DNA from: Agelaius tricolor
Taxonomy: Eukaryota; Chordata; Aves; Passeriformes; Icteridae
DNA length: 64,000 nucleotides
NCBI GenBank assembly: GCA_023055355.1
Contig: JALJCS010000004.1
Location: forward strand, 22,905,744 to 22,969,743
Reading direction: 5' to 3'
Under the pieces are notes generated by a model. That model was not told the DNA's origin and made no database searches. It saw nothing but the letters and a program-made list of their open reading frames with translations. The stretch's first letter is position 1. Each line of letters opens with the position of its first letter. This document shows positions 51,885-64,000 of this stretch, one piece after another. Position numbers and translations under genes: made by a program.

Positions 51885-52190
51885 CAGTGGGCATAGCCCT
51901 CTTCCCTTCCTTCTCCCTCCACAGACCAAGAAGCCCTTGGCACTGCATTCTTGTTCCCAGAGGCTCAGCAGCTGGGCTACCTTTGAGATCAGCCACCAGA
52001 GCTGGGAGGCAGAGCAGGTCCTGGGCAGGTGACACAGACTCCCAGCTGAGCTGACAGTCTGGCCCAGACTTGCCTGAGGATCAGCTCAGAGTGCTCAGCC
52101 TTACACCTTGAGTTTCAGAATCCCCAGTACTACCAGCCCCCTACCAAGGCTCTCTCATTGCAATTTTAAGTTCAGCAATAAATCTGTTTT
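51885..52190. other. GC-richer island ending in AATAAA, unclassified
   Basis: About 300 bases clearly richer in G and C than the flanks, ending at AATAAA (52177-52182) followed by T-rich sequence. The layout could be the 3' part of an old LTR or an untranslated exon. No boundary motifs, target duplication or open frame of interest are seen. The 96-codon minus frame (51745-52035) is probably chance. Confidence 0.3.
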
Positions 52191-55121
52191 TCATTAATGA
52201 GAGAATTAACAAGAGAGACAATCTCATTTCAGACCTATTAAAAACAAAATTAGGTATATTAAACAAGGTATATAAAGTGCTATGGGAAACTTTTTTCACC
52301 AATAACCATGACTGCAGCCATAGTAATCCAATCTAAATTGCTATTGAAAAATAGCATCCCACAGTTTTCCTGTTTGGGAGAGCTGAAGGTCACCAACTCT
52401 CCCAGACTAGCCATACCTTAATTTCATTTGCATGAGTTTTACAACAGCACAAGTGAAAGACCTTTGACAGCGTTACTTCTTTTTGTCAACTCGTTTTAAT
52501 AAAATCAGGATCTGGTTAGCAGGTTTAATCACACAGATACAGTTTTTGTCTCATTGACTCTGGAAGGTTGGTGTATAAAGCAATGCAAGAAAAATCAGAA
52601 TAAGCACCTCTGATTGCACTGTGGGGGAAAAGCATGTCTGAATATGCTGAAAGAGCTTGTAGCCCTGGTGGAAAATGCTAGATTATGAAGAGAATATTAT
52701 GTCTAAACATGACACATAATTCATTGCACTTTCCTATATCTCACCGAATCTACTGTCATTTCTTTTTTTTTCCCTAGTTACAACAATGAACGAAGATGTG
52801 GTAAAAGTCAAAAGGTTGAATTTTAAAGTCACAGTTCTTATGCAGATGTGCTCATTTGTTAAAGTTTAGCATTTAACCACAGGCCATGACTAGAATTTAT
52901 TAACTCACTAAAAAATGATAGTATTAGGTCCTCAGACATTGTGTAGTGACTGCTTGCTTAATTATCCATATCTAAAGAGTTAAAATGGTGGCTTTTGCTG
53001 ATTTAATATTCTTCCAGCTTTCTGCTGGTGTGCAGTGTAGTGTGCATTAACAACACAGGTCATTGAGTACCCACTGAAAGCTCACTCTGGAAATACCTGA
53101 AGGACACATTGAACTCTTCAGAAATCTGTGTCATAATACTTCATGTGTTAACAGAATACAAGGCACAGTGATGCATAGCAAAGGATCAGCCCAGGGTGGG
53201 CATCTGAAGTGCTCTGTCTTGCCTCTGAATGCTAGAGTGAAGCATTGTAATTTTATTCCAATTATACTTTTAGTGCCATGATGTCACAGCATAAATTTGT
53301 ACTTTTGCATGCAGCTCATGCTGGTGTGATGACAGCTCTTAAAATATTGAGCGATTGTAGGCCCGTCAGCATAAAATTATTCTAACACGGTACCTTTATT
53401 AGGGCTTCAATAAATGCCTTTCTTCTTGTGTTCCAAGGTGGCATTTGCAAATGAGCTAATTTCTCAGCAGTACAATAATTGTGTTGCATTTATTTTGCTA
53501 GGTGGGGGTGGAGGAGGGAGAAGAAAAATGCTGTTACATAAAAGGGGTTCTTTTGCCATCAAAACTATATTCACCATGGTAAGGCAAGTTTAAAAAAGAA
53601 CACATTAACTAAATGACTGTACAATTATTTAAATGAACTTGGTGCTTTTTAAAGCTGTGGAGGAGTATAAACACTTTTCCAAGCCATATAACAAAAGATG
53701 TGACAGCCCTCTCTCAAGAAACATTTCCTGAAAGTCAAGTGTAAACTATGTTTGCTAACTAGTGACAGAAATTTTGGGGTTCAGAATGCATCTACTTCAA
53801 CAAACTAAATCCAAACCTGATGTCAGCTAACCTAATTCACGGGGCAAAATGCATAAAAAGTAAAGCTTAGGGGGGAAGCAAGTTTTAAAAAATACAAGTT
53901 TTCTTTTACTGTCTGTTATCTAGAAAATGGACAAAATGATGCAAAGAAAATGATGCATAAATGGAACTGTGCAATCATAGTGCTAACTTAACAGGAAAGT
54001 CTTGAATTCACTGGTTTTTTTTGATACACACATCCAACAATCTATCTGAGGAGATTTTGTGTCATGCTGTGCTTCTCATTTTTTGTTGTGTTACTTAGAC
54101 TTAAAACAACAACTGACTTTTCAAAGTGGTGCTTAGTATGCATCATTCAGTGTCTGCAAATGTGAAATCTGTTCAGTTGCTGAAAGCATTTAATTTTAGG
54201 GATATTGCTTTAAGGATATATTTTTAAATCAATTATTCCATGAGCTAAGCCACAGCTTTTATCAATGCCACAAGTTCCTGATCCTTTCCTTCCTCTATTC
54301 CCTACTATAAATAAAGATGTTATTAAACTTAAAATTTATTCAAAGTCAACAACATGTTCAACTAAATAAAAAGTAAAAGTAAAATGTTTTGAAAAGACTT
54401 TTTTTTGTCAGAAAGAGACTCTTATCCAGCCTTTGGAATATGAGTATTTAATAAAAACTGTACAGCTGTCTTATGAGTCTGAATTTAAAGGATCTTGGTG
54501 GTTTTAAGACAAAAATACTCTGTAGTATCTGCAGTAAAGGCATAAAAAGTGTATCAGAGAGAAGTCATCATGGAGAAAGGACTTTAATTAAAGCACACTA
54601 AAGTAGGTGTAAGTTCAACAGTTGAAAAGATCTAGTTTTTCTTCAATTATGCTTAAGATGTGTGTCTTAAAACATCAGATGTTGAATAAGGTTGGATTTA
54701 ACCAGAGCATTCAACTTTTTGCTTTGTGAGAGTCAGTTGTGTTTAGACAAAATCAAGCACAGGCATAAAAAGCAGGGGGAAAAAAGGAAAACCAAACTAG
54801 TACTACATCTATTGCATGACCCCAAAACTGCCAGGGGTATTTTGTGAAAGAGCAGAGAAGTCAGCTACTACATTTTAAGTGCATTTCTTTAGCTGCCTAC
54901 CATATCTAGCCATAGCTAGGTAAGAGAATGATTTGCAGCCTGTAAATGTCTGAATACTGTAAATATGAAGGCAAACTGATCAGGAAATGACATTATTGTT
55001 CAATTAAATTGCAAAGATTTTTTTACTAAACCTGCAATAAGAGAGGATGCTAATGACATTTTTATAAAAATTTAGCTGTCAAGTGAGTGCATCTGTTTCA
55101 TAAACAGATTAAGTATTTCCC

Positions 55122-55185
55122 ATATATATTACATACACATACATATCTATCTATGTGTATTTATCTATCTATCTATACACACAGA
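55122..55185. repeat. (TATC)n and AC/AT-rich microsatellite
   Basis: ATACACATACATATCTATCT followed by TATTTATCTATCTATCTATA and ACACACAG. Short interrupted tetranucleotide repeat. Confidence 0.93.
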
Positions 55186-56321
55186 GTAATTATGGTTGCT
55201 GGCAACAGTAATCCAAGTACCTCTGTAGGATGCAACAGGCCATGAATCAGCTTCACTAAACTGTTGATTTGTGACTGATGAGACCCTAAAAGACTTTTGG
55301 AGTCTTATCCACCAGTAGCAGAAATATCAATAAAGAGTGACCTTTTCTGTTAAATATAATGAATAAAAATGCATAGATAACTGTCAGTCAGTCCAAATAA
55401 ATCTATCAGAGTTGCTATAGTTGTATTGATACAATTCTTTAGGTAAAAAGGGTAAATCTTACTGATAAAAATGTAAGAAAATGATATTTTACAGCTATTC
55501 TTATATACAAGTATTTCAGTTTTGACATGGATAGATTATCTAACTAGCAAGTTAATTGTGTTTTCATTACCCAGTGAAAAAAAATGGAGCAGGTAGTTTT
55601 TCCTTCCATAGCCAAAGAGAAAGGAGGAACTGGGAAACAAGTAGGAATTAAGAAAGAAGAGCATCTCTCAGAGTCACTAGGAGTGCAATATAAAAACTTC
55701 TAACCTTATTAATACACTTTATGTTGCAAAATACTGAAAAACAGGCAAGAAATCATTAAGGTCATCAAAGAAAGATAGGGAACAACTTCAATCAGTGGCA
55801 AACAGGGAACAAAAGTAAGAAAACAGACGCATGAAGAAAACAATTACATTATTGACAGGTAGAAGTCTAAAACATTAACAAAGTTGCATGCTCTAGCAAT
55901 GCAGTATCACAAAACTTAAGCATAGTGCATAGTGATGCTGCATATGACTGTATTTTTTAATAAAAGAAAATTAATAAAAATATCAATTTTTGTGGAGCTC
56001 AAATGAAATTATAAAAAAATATTCTTCAGATGAAATAATATTTTAATGAACCCATAAAGAAACATCTTATGTAGATTTCCTTTTTTAAATTTCTTCCCAA
56101 ATTCTATTTGAAAAACAATGAAATGTTTTATTCCATAAATGCCAAAGTGAGATTTCCTGACCTTTTCAGAAGAAAGTCAAGCCAATCAAATCTATTTATG
56201 CTAATTAATATACTTTTGTGAACATATTTTCTGTGCAGTTGCATCCATGGTTTTTGGTAAATAAGTTGTCCTGCTGAAAATGTTAGTAAGATATAGTACA
56301 TAGAAAAATAAAGCTGCAGAC

Positions 56322-56682
56322 ACGTGCAAGACTGAGAACCAGGACTGCTCAGCCTGAGGAAGAGAAGATTCACAGGGAGCTATCAATATGCATAAGTATC
56401 TGAGCAGAGCATTAAAGAAGACAGGCTCTTTCCTGTGAAAGTGCACAATGGCAGAACAAGAGGCAACATGCACAGAAGGTTCTTTCCAAAGGTCAGGAAA
56501 CACTTTTCATCTGTGAAGGTGACTGCAGATTGCACAGAGAGGTTGTGAAGTCTCTGCTCCGAACAGACGTTATCCTGGGCAAACTGATTAAGGTTGCCCT
56601 GCTTGAGCAGGGAGGTTGAACTGGTTGAATATCCAGTAGTCCATTACAACCCACCTCAAGCATCCTGTGGTTCTGTGATTCC
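56322..56682 (+). mobile_element. CR1 LINE 3' end fragment
   Basis: Plus-oriented CR1: ORF2 C-terminal remnant (CTCAGCCTGAGGAAGAGAAG, then GCAGAACAAGAGGCAACATG), then CAGAGAGGTTGTGAAGTCTC, and the terminal TTCTGTGATT. About 360 bases, with many substitutions. The minus frames over it (56201-56503 and 56493-56717) are antisense shadows. Confidence 0.88.
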
Positions 56683-58208
56683 ACGGAGTTAGGGAAAGGG
56701 AGTCCACTGCAAATCAACCAATAATGATCTTTGCCAGCAAAAATTTCTGTTCCATTAACTTTTAAAAAGAATACACATAGTTATTACTTTCAAATGCTAA
56801 AATCAAAGTATGAGGGTTCCTGAAATTATAGATTAACTTCAAGCTCCAGGGTTGAAGATATTCTTAAGTTAGACAGAACTACAGAATCTACCAATGTACC
56901 TCTCACAGAAATCTCATGCTTTGAGAATTCCCCTTGCTTTTAAAGGCGGAAGATTCATACTATTAAAAGAAGAGATGCTCCAGTGTGATAGAAGAGGACC
57001 ACCAGAGAAGCTAGTGATATAATGGCAACCCTCTGAGGCTAGATAAGCAATTTTCAGGTGTCCAGGAAGTAGAGGAGAGCTATAGCTATTCCTGAGAACA
57101 CCAGTGGAATAGCAGGGGAGTCCTTTGGGAAAATATTACACGTGATGGAAGGAAGAAGGCCAAGCAGTTGATCCTCAGAAATGGGGGATTCCTTGTTGGT
57201 GTTTGGAACTGACTTACTACATACAAGGAACAGAGAGACTTAGCAATGCCAGTTTGTAAAAGGAAACAAAATCTTCAGCTCCACAGGGGACAGGCCAAAA
57301 CCAGCTGGAGGATTGGTCATAGGACACAGAGCTCCAGCTTCCTTGCTGTTACTGCAAGAGTCACAGAGGTCCATTTTGAAGACAGTATGATAACCTCAAG
57401 ATACATTTTACTCTAGTGAGTATTGTGGGCCTACTTATTTTTTAGTAAACTATAAAATAAAATGTCTCAGTAATACAAATGGTAGAAGGACAGCAGGAAA
57501 CTGATTCTCAATCATATTCTTAGTTTCATCTTCCCACCTAAACCTCTTATGAATTCCCAAGCCTGTACTTGTATTTAATCCTCAAGTCCTTTTTCATTTA
57601 AATGTCATTTCTTCCCTGCTAGTGCAGCTATGGGGGATTGTCTTCATAGAACAGTTGTGTGTTTCTAACTATTTTTTCATTCAACAGGCAGAACATATAC
57701 ATTTAACAGGTAGAATACAAGGATGTCTGCCTCTTTCCTTCATGCTACAAAACCACCCACCTTTGACTGAACACATAAACAGAGATATCTAAATGCTGGC
57801 ATCTCCTGGTATTTTCCCAGAGTTTTCTCTCTACTCTTCTCCCTAGAAAAAACAACACATTCTCCCTAAACTCACAGGGAAAGAAATATTCATATGTGCC
57901 ACTGAATTAGATCAAACCTCCTTCTACCCTAGTAACATGTCTCAGGCAAAAGACAGTACTAGAAATTCAAGGAGAAGTATAAGAACGGAGAAAATATATT
58001 TCATCACAGTAATCCCTCAATTCCCATTGACTGACAATCTCAAGACATCATGAGCCAAAGGTGTTGTCTTACTCTTTAATAACTCACATTGTATATTTTC
58101 ATGCACTAGTACTGCAAAAGTACTCATGGATCTACTCTATTTACCACACCAACCAGACTGATAAGGTACAGACCTCAAGATAAAGCACCATCATCCCAAA
58201 AATAAAAC

Positions 58209-58325
58209 CATATCACAAAAAAAAAAAAAATCCTCAGAACAAACAAGAAAAAGCTACCAAAACCAAAGGGAAAAAAACCCCAAACAAACAAACAAACATA
58301 TACCAAGAAACAAACAAACAAACAA
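58209..58325. repeat. A-rich / (CAAA)n simple repeat
   Basis: Poly(A) run (about 58217-58229) and several AAACAAACAAACA runs. The minus frame 58175-58372 (Phe/Val/Leu/Cys-rich) is generated by it. Confidence 0.92.
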
Positions 58326-61189
58326 AAAGCCCAACAAGAAAAACCAAACCAGGAGTAAGGAGTCACTAACAAAAATGTAATTAGATATGTAGGTTATGTT
58401 GTTTTGGTGGCTGACTGCTCATTCTAACCATGAAGGATAGATACACCCTTTTAGCAGACCTCTTCAACAAAGAGAAATTATGGCATTTGAAGTACAATAT
58501 GGTATCTATTCAAGTCTTGATTTTCAGAATGTGAAATGCTCATTAATGCTATCCTAATCATATCCTAGTATGAGCTACAGGTATCAGTAATTTATAGAAT
58601 AAAATGGTGCCTACCCCTTGAGCCTTTCAAGCCAGATGTTAAAAACAAGCAGACAATATGCTGACAGCACATTGTGCAGAGGCACATCTGACGAAGTGCG
58701 TATTATCAGCAGGGAGAGGAACCTGGCTATTTATTCACCAATGAAAGCTTTTGATGTGCTATCTTAGGATCCTTCCAGACTTGTGTCTGGACCAATTTTC
58801 CCCTTTCCTAGCTACCAAGTGCCCTCTGTCTTCTTTTACAGATTTCTCATAACATACAACTCTTCATGCAGTTTTCCTCCCTAATTTAAATAATGAATAA
58901 TAATCCTTACACACTGCCTTTCCTGAACTGTTGTCCTGTGTTTTGCTGTGAATTTCTCCTATCTCATTTAGACCATAAGCTTTTCAGATAGGGCATGCAT
59001 CTTGTAAATTTATGGTGTTGCAAGTGTGTTTAATGCTAATAATGTGCAGTGACAGGGCAGGGCAGATTCATAAGCAATGCCCTGAAAAAGAGGCAGCTAT
59101 TGAATTCATAATCTGGCACTTCATATTCACAAGAAAGAAAAAAGCTGTCATCTCAGAATAGGGGATCTGCTATAAAAGGAATGGGGTTTTTTTGCACTAA
59201 TGGTTATCAAGAATTCATACATTTCACTTCATTATCAATTCCATATATTAGTGACTATTTCTTAATGTTACTTGTATCTTAAAGCTGTTGCTTAAATTCA
59301 TTCAGTCACTCATATTTGTTAAAAGAAAGGTTTCACAAATAAAAAGCAAATTAGATCCAAGGTATATGAGCAAAACACCCACACACTCCTGCCCATCAAA
59401 CTTCATAATGCAGGGAGCAAAACAACTTCGTATGTAAAATAAGGTAGAAAGTTCCTTACTGATACTTAAGGAACAACATCTGAGTCATACAAGGAGGGAG
59501 AAAGGAAGCACTGTGCTGGTGGTTTCAACAAGGGAAATGTTTGGGAGCTATAGTTTCTGCTCGGGACCTGTATGTTCAGAAGTAAGATGAAAGACTTCAT
59601 CAAACATAATGAGGACTTGTAGGAAAAGTAATTTCTTTACAAAATTGTTGGGGGCCAAAATACTAATTTTGAGGAGACCATTTAATTACAGCTCTGATCT
59701 TAGAGTAAGCTGAGTGGTCTGGAAAAGAACTCACATTCTTACTCATTTTTCATCACCACCAACATTTTGGTAACACCAGGTGACTGCCTGTTCTAAGCAC
59801 AATCTAAAAATTTACTTCAGAGTAGTGAGATGCCTTGCTGTGTGTGCTCAGATGCTCCTTAAAAGCCAAAACTAAAGATAGCACAATGAATGACTCCCAG
59901 AAAAAGAAAAAGAAAAAAAAAAGGAGGGAAAAAAGTTAAGAAAAGAGGAAAAGAGGCCTGCATTGATCCAGAATAGCTTAATACAAAAAGAAAATTTTTG
60001 TTGAGACATCACAGTAGGGAACATGAAATTTGGCATGAAAAATATTCTCAGCTGCCCCATGTTTCTTGCTTCTTTGCAAGTGCCGGTAAGGCTGCTTGCT
60101 GTCACCCCAGAGGCAGCATGTATGGTGATACTAACATCTGGCAGCTTGAGCACCCACTTGTGAACCCACAGGAAAACTTCCTCCACATCTCCACTCTTAC
60201 TGCCCTCCCAAGCTGCTTCCCCTTAATCATAGCACAACTGTGGCTGAGTTTGGCAGTAGACAAAGCTGTGGTAATTCCATTGGACATCACATCCACAACA
60301 CTAATTTTTTTTTTTTTTTTCATTTCTTTTGATTCCTTTCCACTCTACTAATAGCTGGTCCTCTGGAGTAATCAAGCCAATTGAAATTTTGTGCTATGGG
60401 ATTTTGCAAACTTAGAGAAATAACTTTTTTTCTTTTTTTTCTTTCTTGGTGGGAGGGGTGGAGAGAGTGAGGGAGATGGGAAGGAGCCCTCAACTATAAA
60501 TCTAACAAAGTTAAAGCACTTCTGGCACTCATAGTAAAGGGTTTTTTTCTTACGCCAGATCACAAAATTAGAATACTTAAAGAAGGTAAGGACAGTAATT
60601 CCAAAAGGTGACAAGTTTTTTGGCAGCACTAACCTATCTAGATTAAACTGTACCTTATAGGTACCATACAAAACAGGGATTAAAAGTACTGATTTCAGAA
60701 GTTGTAGAGTTAATTTTCTTATTTCTCCCAACAGTTACACCCAGCCAAAAACATCCATCAGGCTTTCTGCAGTGATTCTATTCATCAAACATCTACAGTT
60801 AAACACATGATCTGTGTCTGTGTTCTGTACAAGGTGACTTCTTTCTTGGCTCTTGATTGGCTGCCATGTTAATAAATATAATAAATATTTGAGGTAGGTG
60901 TGTAGTTTTTCACCATTAATGATGTATTCTTCAGAAAATATAAAAAGTAAATAACTGACTCCCAGTGACAGAACAGGGCATGCATAGAATTTAGCTTCAA
61001 ATACCTTTTCAAGAGGGATATATACTACCAAGAGCAGGCTCCACAACTAAACTTTAAAGAAAACAGCTGTGCAGTCTCACCTTTCTGGATCAAATGCAGC
61101 ATCCTCCATTGAGTCTCCAAAAGTGTCTTTCTATATCCCATGGAAATATTTTCATAAATAGTCTTGATTTTAGATGCTGACCAGGTCAA

Positions 61190-61213
61190 AAAAAAAGAAA
61201 AAAAGAAAAAAAA
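61190..61213. repeat. A-rich tract
   Basis: AAAAAAAAGAAAAAAAGAAA-type sequence followed by a T run, giving a short potential hairpin. Confidence 0.85.
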
Positions 61214-61754
61214 CTTTTTTTTTTCCCTGAACTAGGGAGTCCTTAAAAATATTTATCAAACAAGCAGAGAATTTAAAACAAAGATAATCAGATGGCAAAA
61301 AATCTTTTTTAAAATACAGTTCCTAATCAAAATTAACAACTCTTTTTATGCTGAAGAATATACCCACATGAATCAAGATTATAAACATTTTTACAAGATT
61401 TTTAAGTAATATTTTTTCACCAGCTATGTTATTATTCTCGTATATACACTTCTGAAGGAAACAGGGATGGAAATATTCTGCAAAAGGAATAACTCTGCTA
61501 TCATCATTTTTGCACTCCTCCTTGAAGTCAAATTGTGTTATACCCTAATATTCCATCTACTACAGTCTACCATCTCTATGCCAATTAAGATGGAAACTAA
61601 ATTTTCCAAGGACAGCACCTAACTGAGCATACTGAAAGGAAAAGTAGTCTATCTGCAGAAGTCTAAAAATGACAGGGCTGTGCCCACACAGGACACAATC
61701 TCTTGCTGATCCAACTCTGACACAGCCAAAGCAATGCCAAGGACTGGCTTAGCC

Positions 61755-62282
61755 TCAGTGCTCTGCTAGCAGCAGCCCTTGTCTTTCAGTGCAGCATAGC
61801 CAGCCTGTACTCTTGAGAATAACAGGAATTAATTGAAAATCCAACATAAGCATAGCTAAAGAATGAAATAAAAAGGAGCGAGTCTGTTCAAGAGAAGAAA
61901 AATCATTAAAGATACTTATTTCAGGATGAGCAATCCATCTTTCCTTGGCTGGGAAGAAGTCTAGAGTGGGCCAATAGAATGCTTTGTGAGCATTAAAAAT
62001 ACAGCAGGCAGTGGATAGAGCATTTGACAAACCCCAGCTTGTAAGATATGTCTCTTTAAAAGTGGGGGAAAGCCTAAGGACATGCTTTAGAGCATGCTTA
62101 GGTACAGCACTAGGATAAGACTGCAGCATCAGCCAAGAGATGCTTGTGGTCTGAAATATAAGTGAAGTAGAAAACTCTTGGTATCCTAACTCCTTTCTTT
62201 GGAAGAATAAATGACAAGAAAATGGCTGAGGTTTAGTGTATGTGACAACAACTATAGGCATTTTTACCGCTGAAAATTCCAT
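61755..62282 (-). CDS. Unassigned 175-codon open frame (longest non-repeat frame)
   Basis: This is the longest open frame not caused by a repeat. The predicted product has mixed composition and is rich in Phe, Leu, Ser and Thr, with a hydrophobic patch near residues 140-160 but no clear signal peptide or regular membrane topology. No domain is recognised. The start codon has G at +4 but lacks a purine at -3. No TATA box, splice structure or poly(A) signal was linked to it. By a rough stop-codon estimate a frame this long is uncommon but not excluded by chance over both strands of 64 kb. Confidence 0.12.
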   Translation of the reverse strand: MEFSAVKMPIVVVTYTKPQPFSCHLFFQRKELGYQEFSTSLIFQTTSISWLMLQSYPSAVPKHALKHVLRLSPTFKETYLTSWGLSNALSTACCIFNAHKAFYWPTLDFFPAKERWIAHPEISIFNDFSSLEQTRSFLFHSLAMLMLDFQLIPVILKSTGWLCCTERQGLLLAEH

Positions 62283-64000
62283 GTGAAACTTTTGTGACCC
62301 TATTCATACTGAGAGGGTTTTTGAGGCAGCAAGCAAGAAATTAGCCATCCATTTCATTAATGTTAGTGGCAGCTGAGAAGCTGCTAGGAATTTCAGGTAG
62401 TTCTCAGCAAGAGTCCTTCTGTAGGAGTTCTTCCATCTCCAGAAAGTCAGAAAATAAACTAGCTCCTTCTAAACTGCAATGGAGCAGGAAATGCTGATTC
62501 ATTTTTTCCCTTCTTTCTCACAGAAAGTTAAAAAGAGAGTGAAGGCTTCTTTGTAGTGCCTTGCCCCTCATAGTTAAGACTTGCATATTACATAGCCTCA
62601 AAAAACACTATTTCAGAAATATTTCTAAAAATCTAATCCAGCCCAGTGTAGATTTCAGCAGCAGAAAGTCTTCTTAGCAAACTCAAAACAGGGAGTAGAG
62701 ACAAAACCCTCCACTGCAGCTTACCAATATGGCACACTCTGTGCCACTCCTTCCTCCTGTCCCAACCACCTCTTAGCACCATTGCAGCTTCCTGAGGTAC
62801 TTTCCATGCAGAACAGATTTTCCAAGCTCTCCTTTTTTTTTGTCACATCCTTTCACTGTGACACTCTTCCCCTCCATCGTCAATGCTTCCTTCACAGAAA
62901 TGTACATCATACTTTGCATTAAACACCACAAGAGTATAATCTAAGGTCAATGCAGATACAGAAATGTGATGGACCTGCTGCACTACAACCACGATGGTCA
63001 AGGAGGAACTCACAACAGATCAATAAAGACGACTTTCAAAAAAAAAACCAAGGACACAAAAACACCATAAAACAACAAAAAGATCTCTTCCTTGCAAAAG
63101 AAAGAGACAGCAAGTACAGTTGAATTGTATAGTTCTGTCATTCAGAAATGCTTGTGATACGTAAGAGGACTATATCATATTCTTTCACAGAGGCACAGAG
63201 ATATACAGTGTCCTCGCTGCCATTAGAAAATAGATGAGCATGCTGTCAGGCTGTTCTTTTGCTGAAAACTACCTCTGGCTGCTGTGCATACAGTTACAAT
63301 GTTGTGCCTGGTTTTTTAAATAACTTTTTAATTTTAACCAGGTTTGCCTTTTGAGTGAGGGAATCAGTTAAGAAATCAGTGTGCAAAAATAAAATGCATC
63401 TTACACCTTAGGTTTTAAGTTTTTCTGTTCTGTTTTGGTGTGCAGCTTTTAGCTTTATATTAAGTGTTACTAGGATCTTTTCACAGGGTAGTGAAGGCAA
63501 AACAATCCTATTCTAGCCGGAGACTCAAAGACCATCTCTTCAAACTTCAGGCCCAAAGCACAGTTTGAGAAGAGGAGGGCAGGCAAGCAAGCAAGGAGGA
63601 TGAAACTTCACAATTTGAAGCTATTAACTGGACGGTTAACTCCCATATGCAAATGGACTAAAACTTATAAAAATGTGAGATCTCGTGACCAAGTCCTCTT
63701 TTGCTTCCATTTTGGAGCCATCCAGGCAGAGCCACAACTGTGGCTCTGGTACTGCCAGGGTGTGGCCTTTGATTTCACTAATTCCTTTTCTAACTAATTG
63801 CACTAAATGAACTACAACATGTGCATTTAGGATATTGCAACTTAGTCTAGCATAAGGCATAGTGAAACTTTAACTGCCTTTTAGGTTCAAGGGTGTTCTT
63901 TCCTTGTTGGAAGTGCCCTTAAATAATTTAAAATTTACTTAGAAACATGGTGAAGAGTAAGTATATAGTAGGTAAATCTGAGGTAAAGTGGGATGAGAGA

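Larger units (their letters stand above)
49363..56321. other. Noncoding DNA
   Basis: No gene recognised. It contains an AT-rich direct repeat (49589-49650), a GC-richer island with a poly(A) signal (51885-52190) and a TATC-type tract (55122-55185). Overlapping plus frames at 50754-51077 and 50963-51301 show no domain. The part at about 53000-53560 has balanced composition and may include conserved noncoding elements. Confidence 0.45.
56683..64000. other. Noncoding DNA
   Basis: No gene recognised other than the unassigned frame at 61755-62282. Simple repeats: CAAA tract 58209-58325, T run at about 60307-60320 and A-rich tract at about 61190-61213. The stretch at about 58625-58765 is compositionally balanced and might be a conserved noncoding element. 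Frames such as plus 59998-60351 and minus 60735-61046 lack domains. Confidence 0.45.

Noticed and set aside
56128..56717. Minus frames of 74-100 codons
   Set aside because: Mostly antisense shadows of the plus-strand CR1 3' end.
58175..58372. 65-codon minus frame rich in Phe, Val and Leu
   Set aside because: Produced by the CAAA/A-rich repeat.

Overview
The window looks like vertebrate nuclear DNA from a bird, most probably a passerine. It is AT-rich and CpG-poor. It carries several CR1 LINE fragments, which is the typical avian LINE pattern, including 3' ends with ATTCT-type tails. It also has two solo LTRs that I recognise from memory as passerine-type ERV families: an ERVL-like one with a 5-bp target-site duplication and an ERVK-like one with a 6-bp duplication. 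The species and chromosome cannot be named from this sequence.

There is no long intact protein-coding gene. Almost all open frames are short, unrelated to one another, and come from AT-rich noncoding DNA, CR1 antisense sequence or microsatellites. The window is therefore intergenic or the inside of very large introns. The best hint of a gene is at the left edge on the minus strand. There, two small putative exons with good splice donors (2699-2791 and 2281-2335) each contain a Cys-x-x-Cys motif. They lie upstream of a possible terminal exon (555-617), which is followed by a 3'UTR-like stretch and two AATAAA signals (154-169). A separate possible internal exon lies on the plus strand at 26538-26595. 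All of these are tentative and I could not assign them to a gene.

Layout: 1-2800, possible 3' end of a minus-strand gene; 2810-12440, noncoding DNA with three short CR1 3' ends, two perfect short tandem duplications and a 125-bp T/C tract; 12.4-25.2 kb, AT-rich noncoding DNA with a possible degraded LTR near 19.8-20.2 kb; 25.2-25.7 kb, clean ERVL-type solo LTR; 28.35-28.78 kb, ERVK-type solo LTR; 29.6-31.1 kb, a CR1 reverse-transcriptase fragment broken by a small LTR-like insertion; 31.1-46.0 kb, featureless AT-rich DNA; 46.0-49.4 kb, a repeat cluster with a 2.2-kb CR1 (split by a ~475-bp insertion and containing a long C tract), a three-phase trinucleotide microsatellite and an older CR1 piece; 49.6-64 kb, noncoding DNA with one more CR1 3' end and the longest non-repeat open frame (61755-62282, unknown).

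I found no previously undescribed system. The points most worth checking are the left-edge exon candidates, the nested insertions that allow relative dating, and the unusual simple-sequence tracts.
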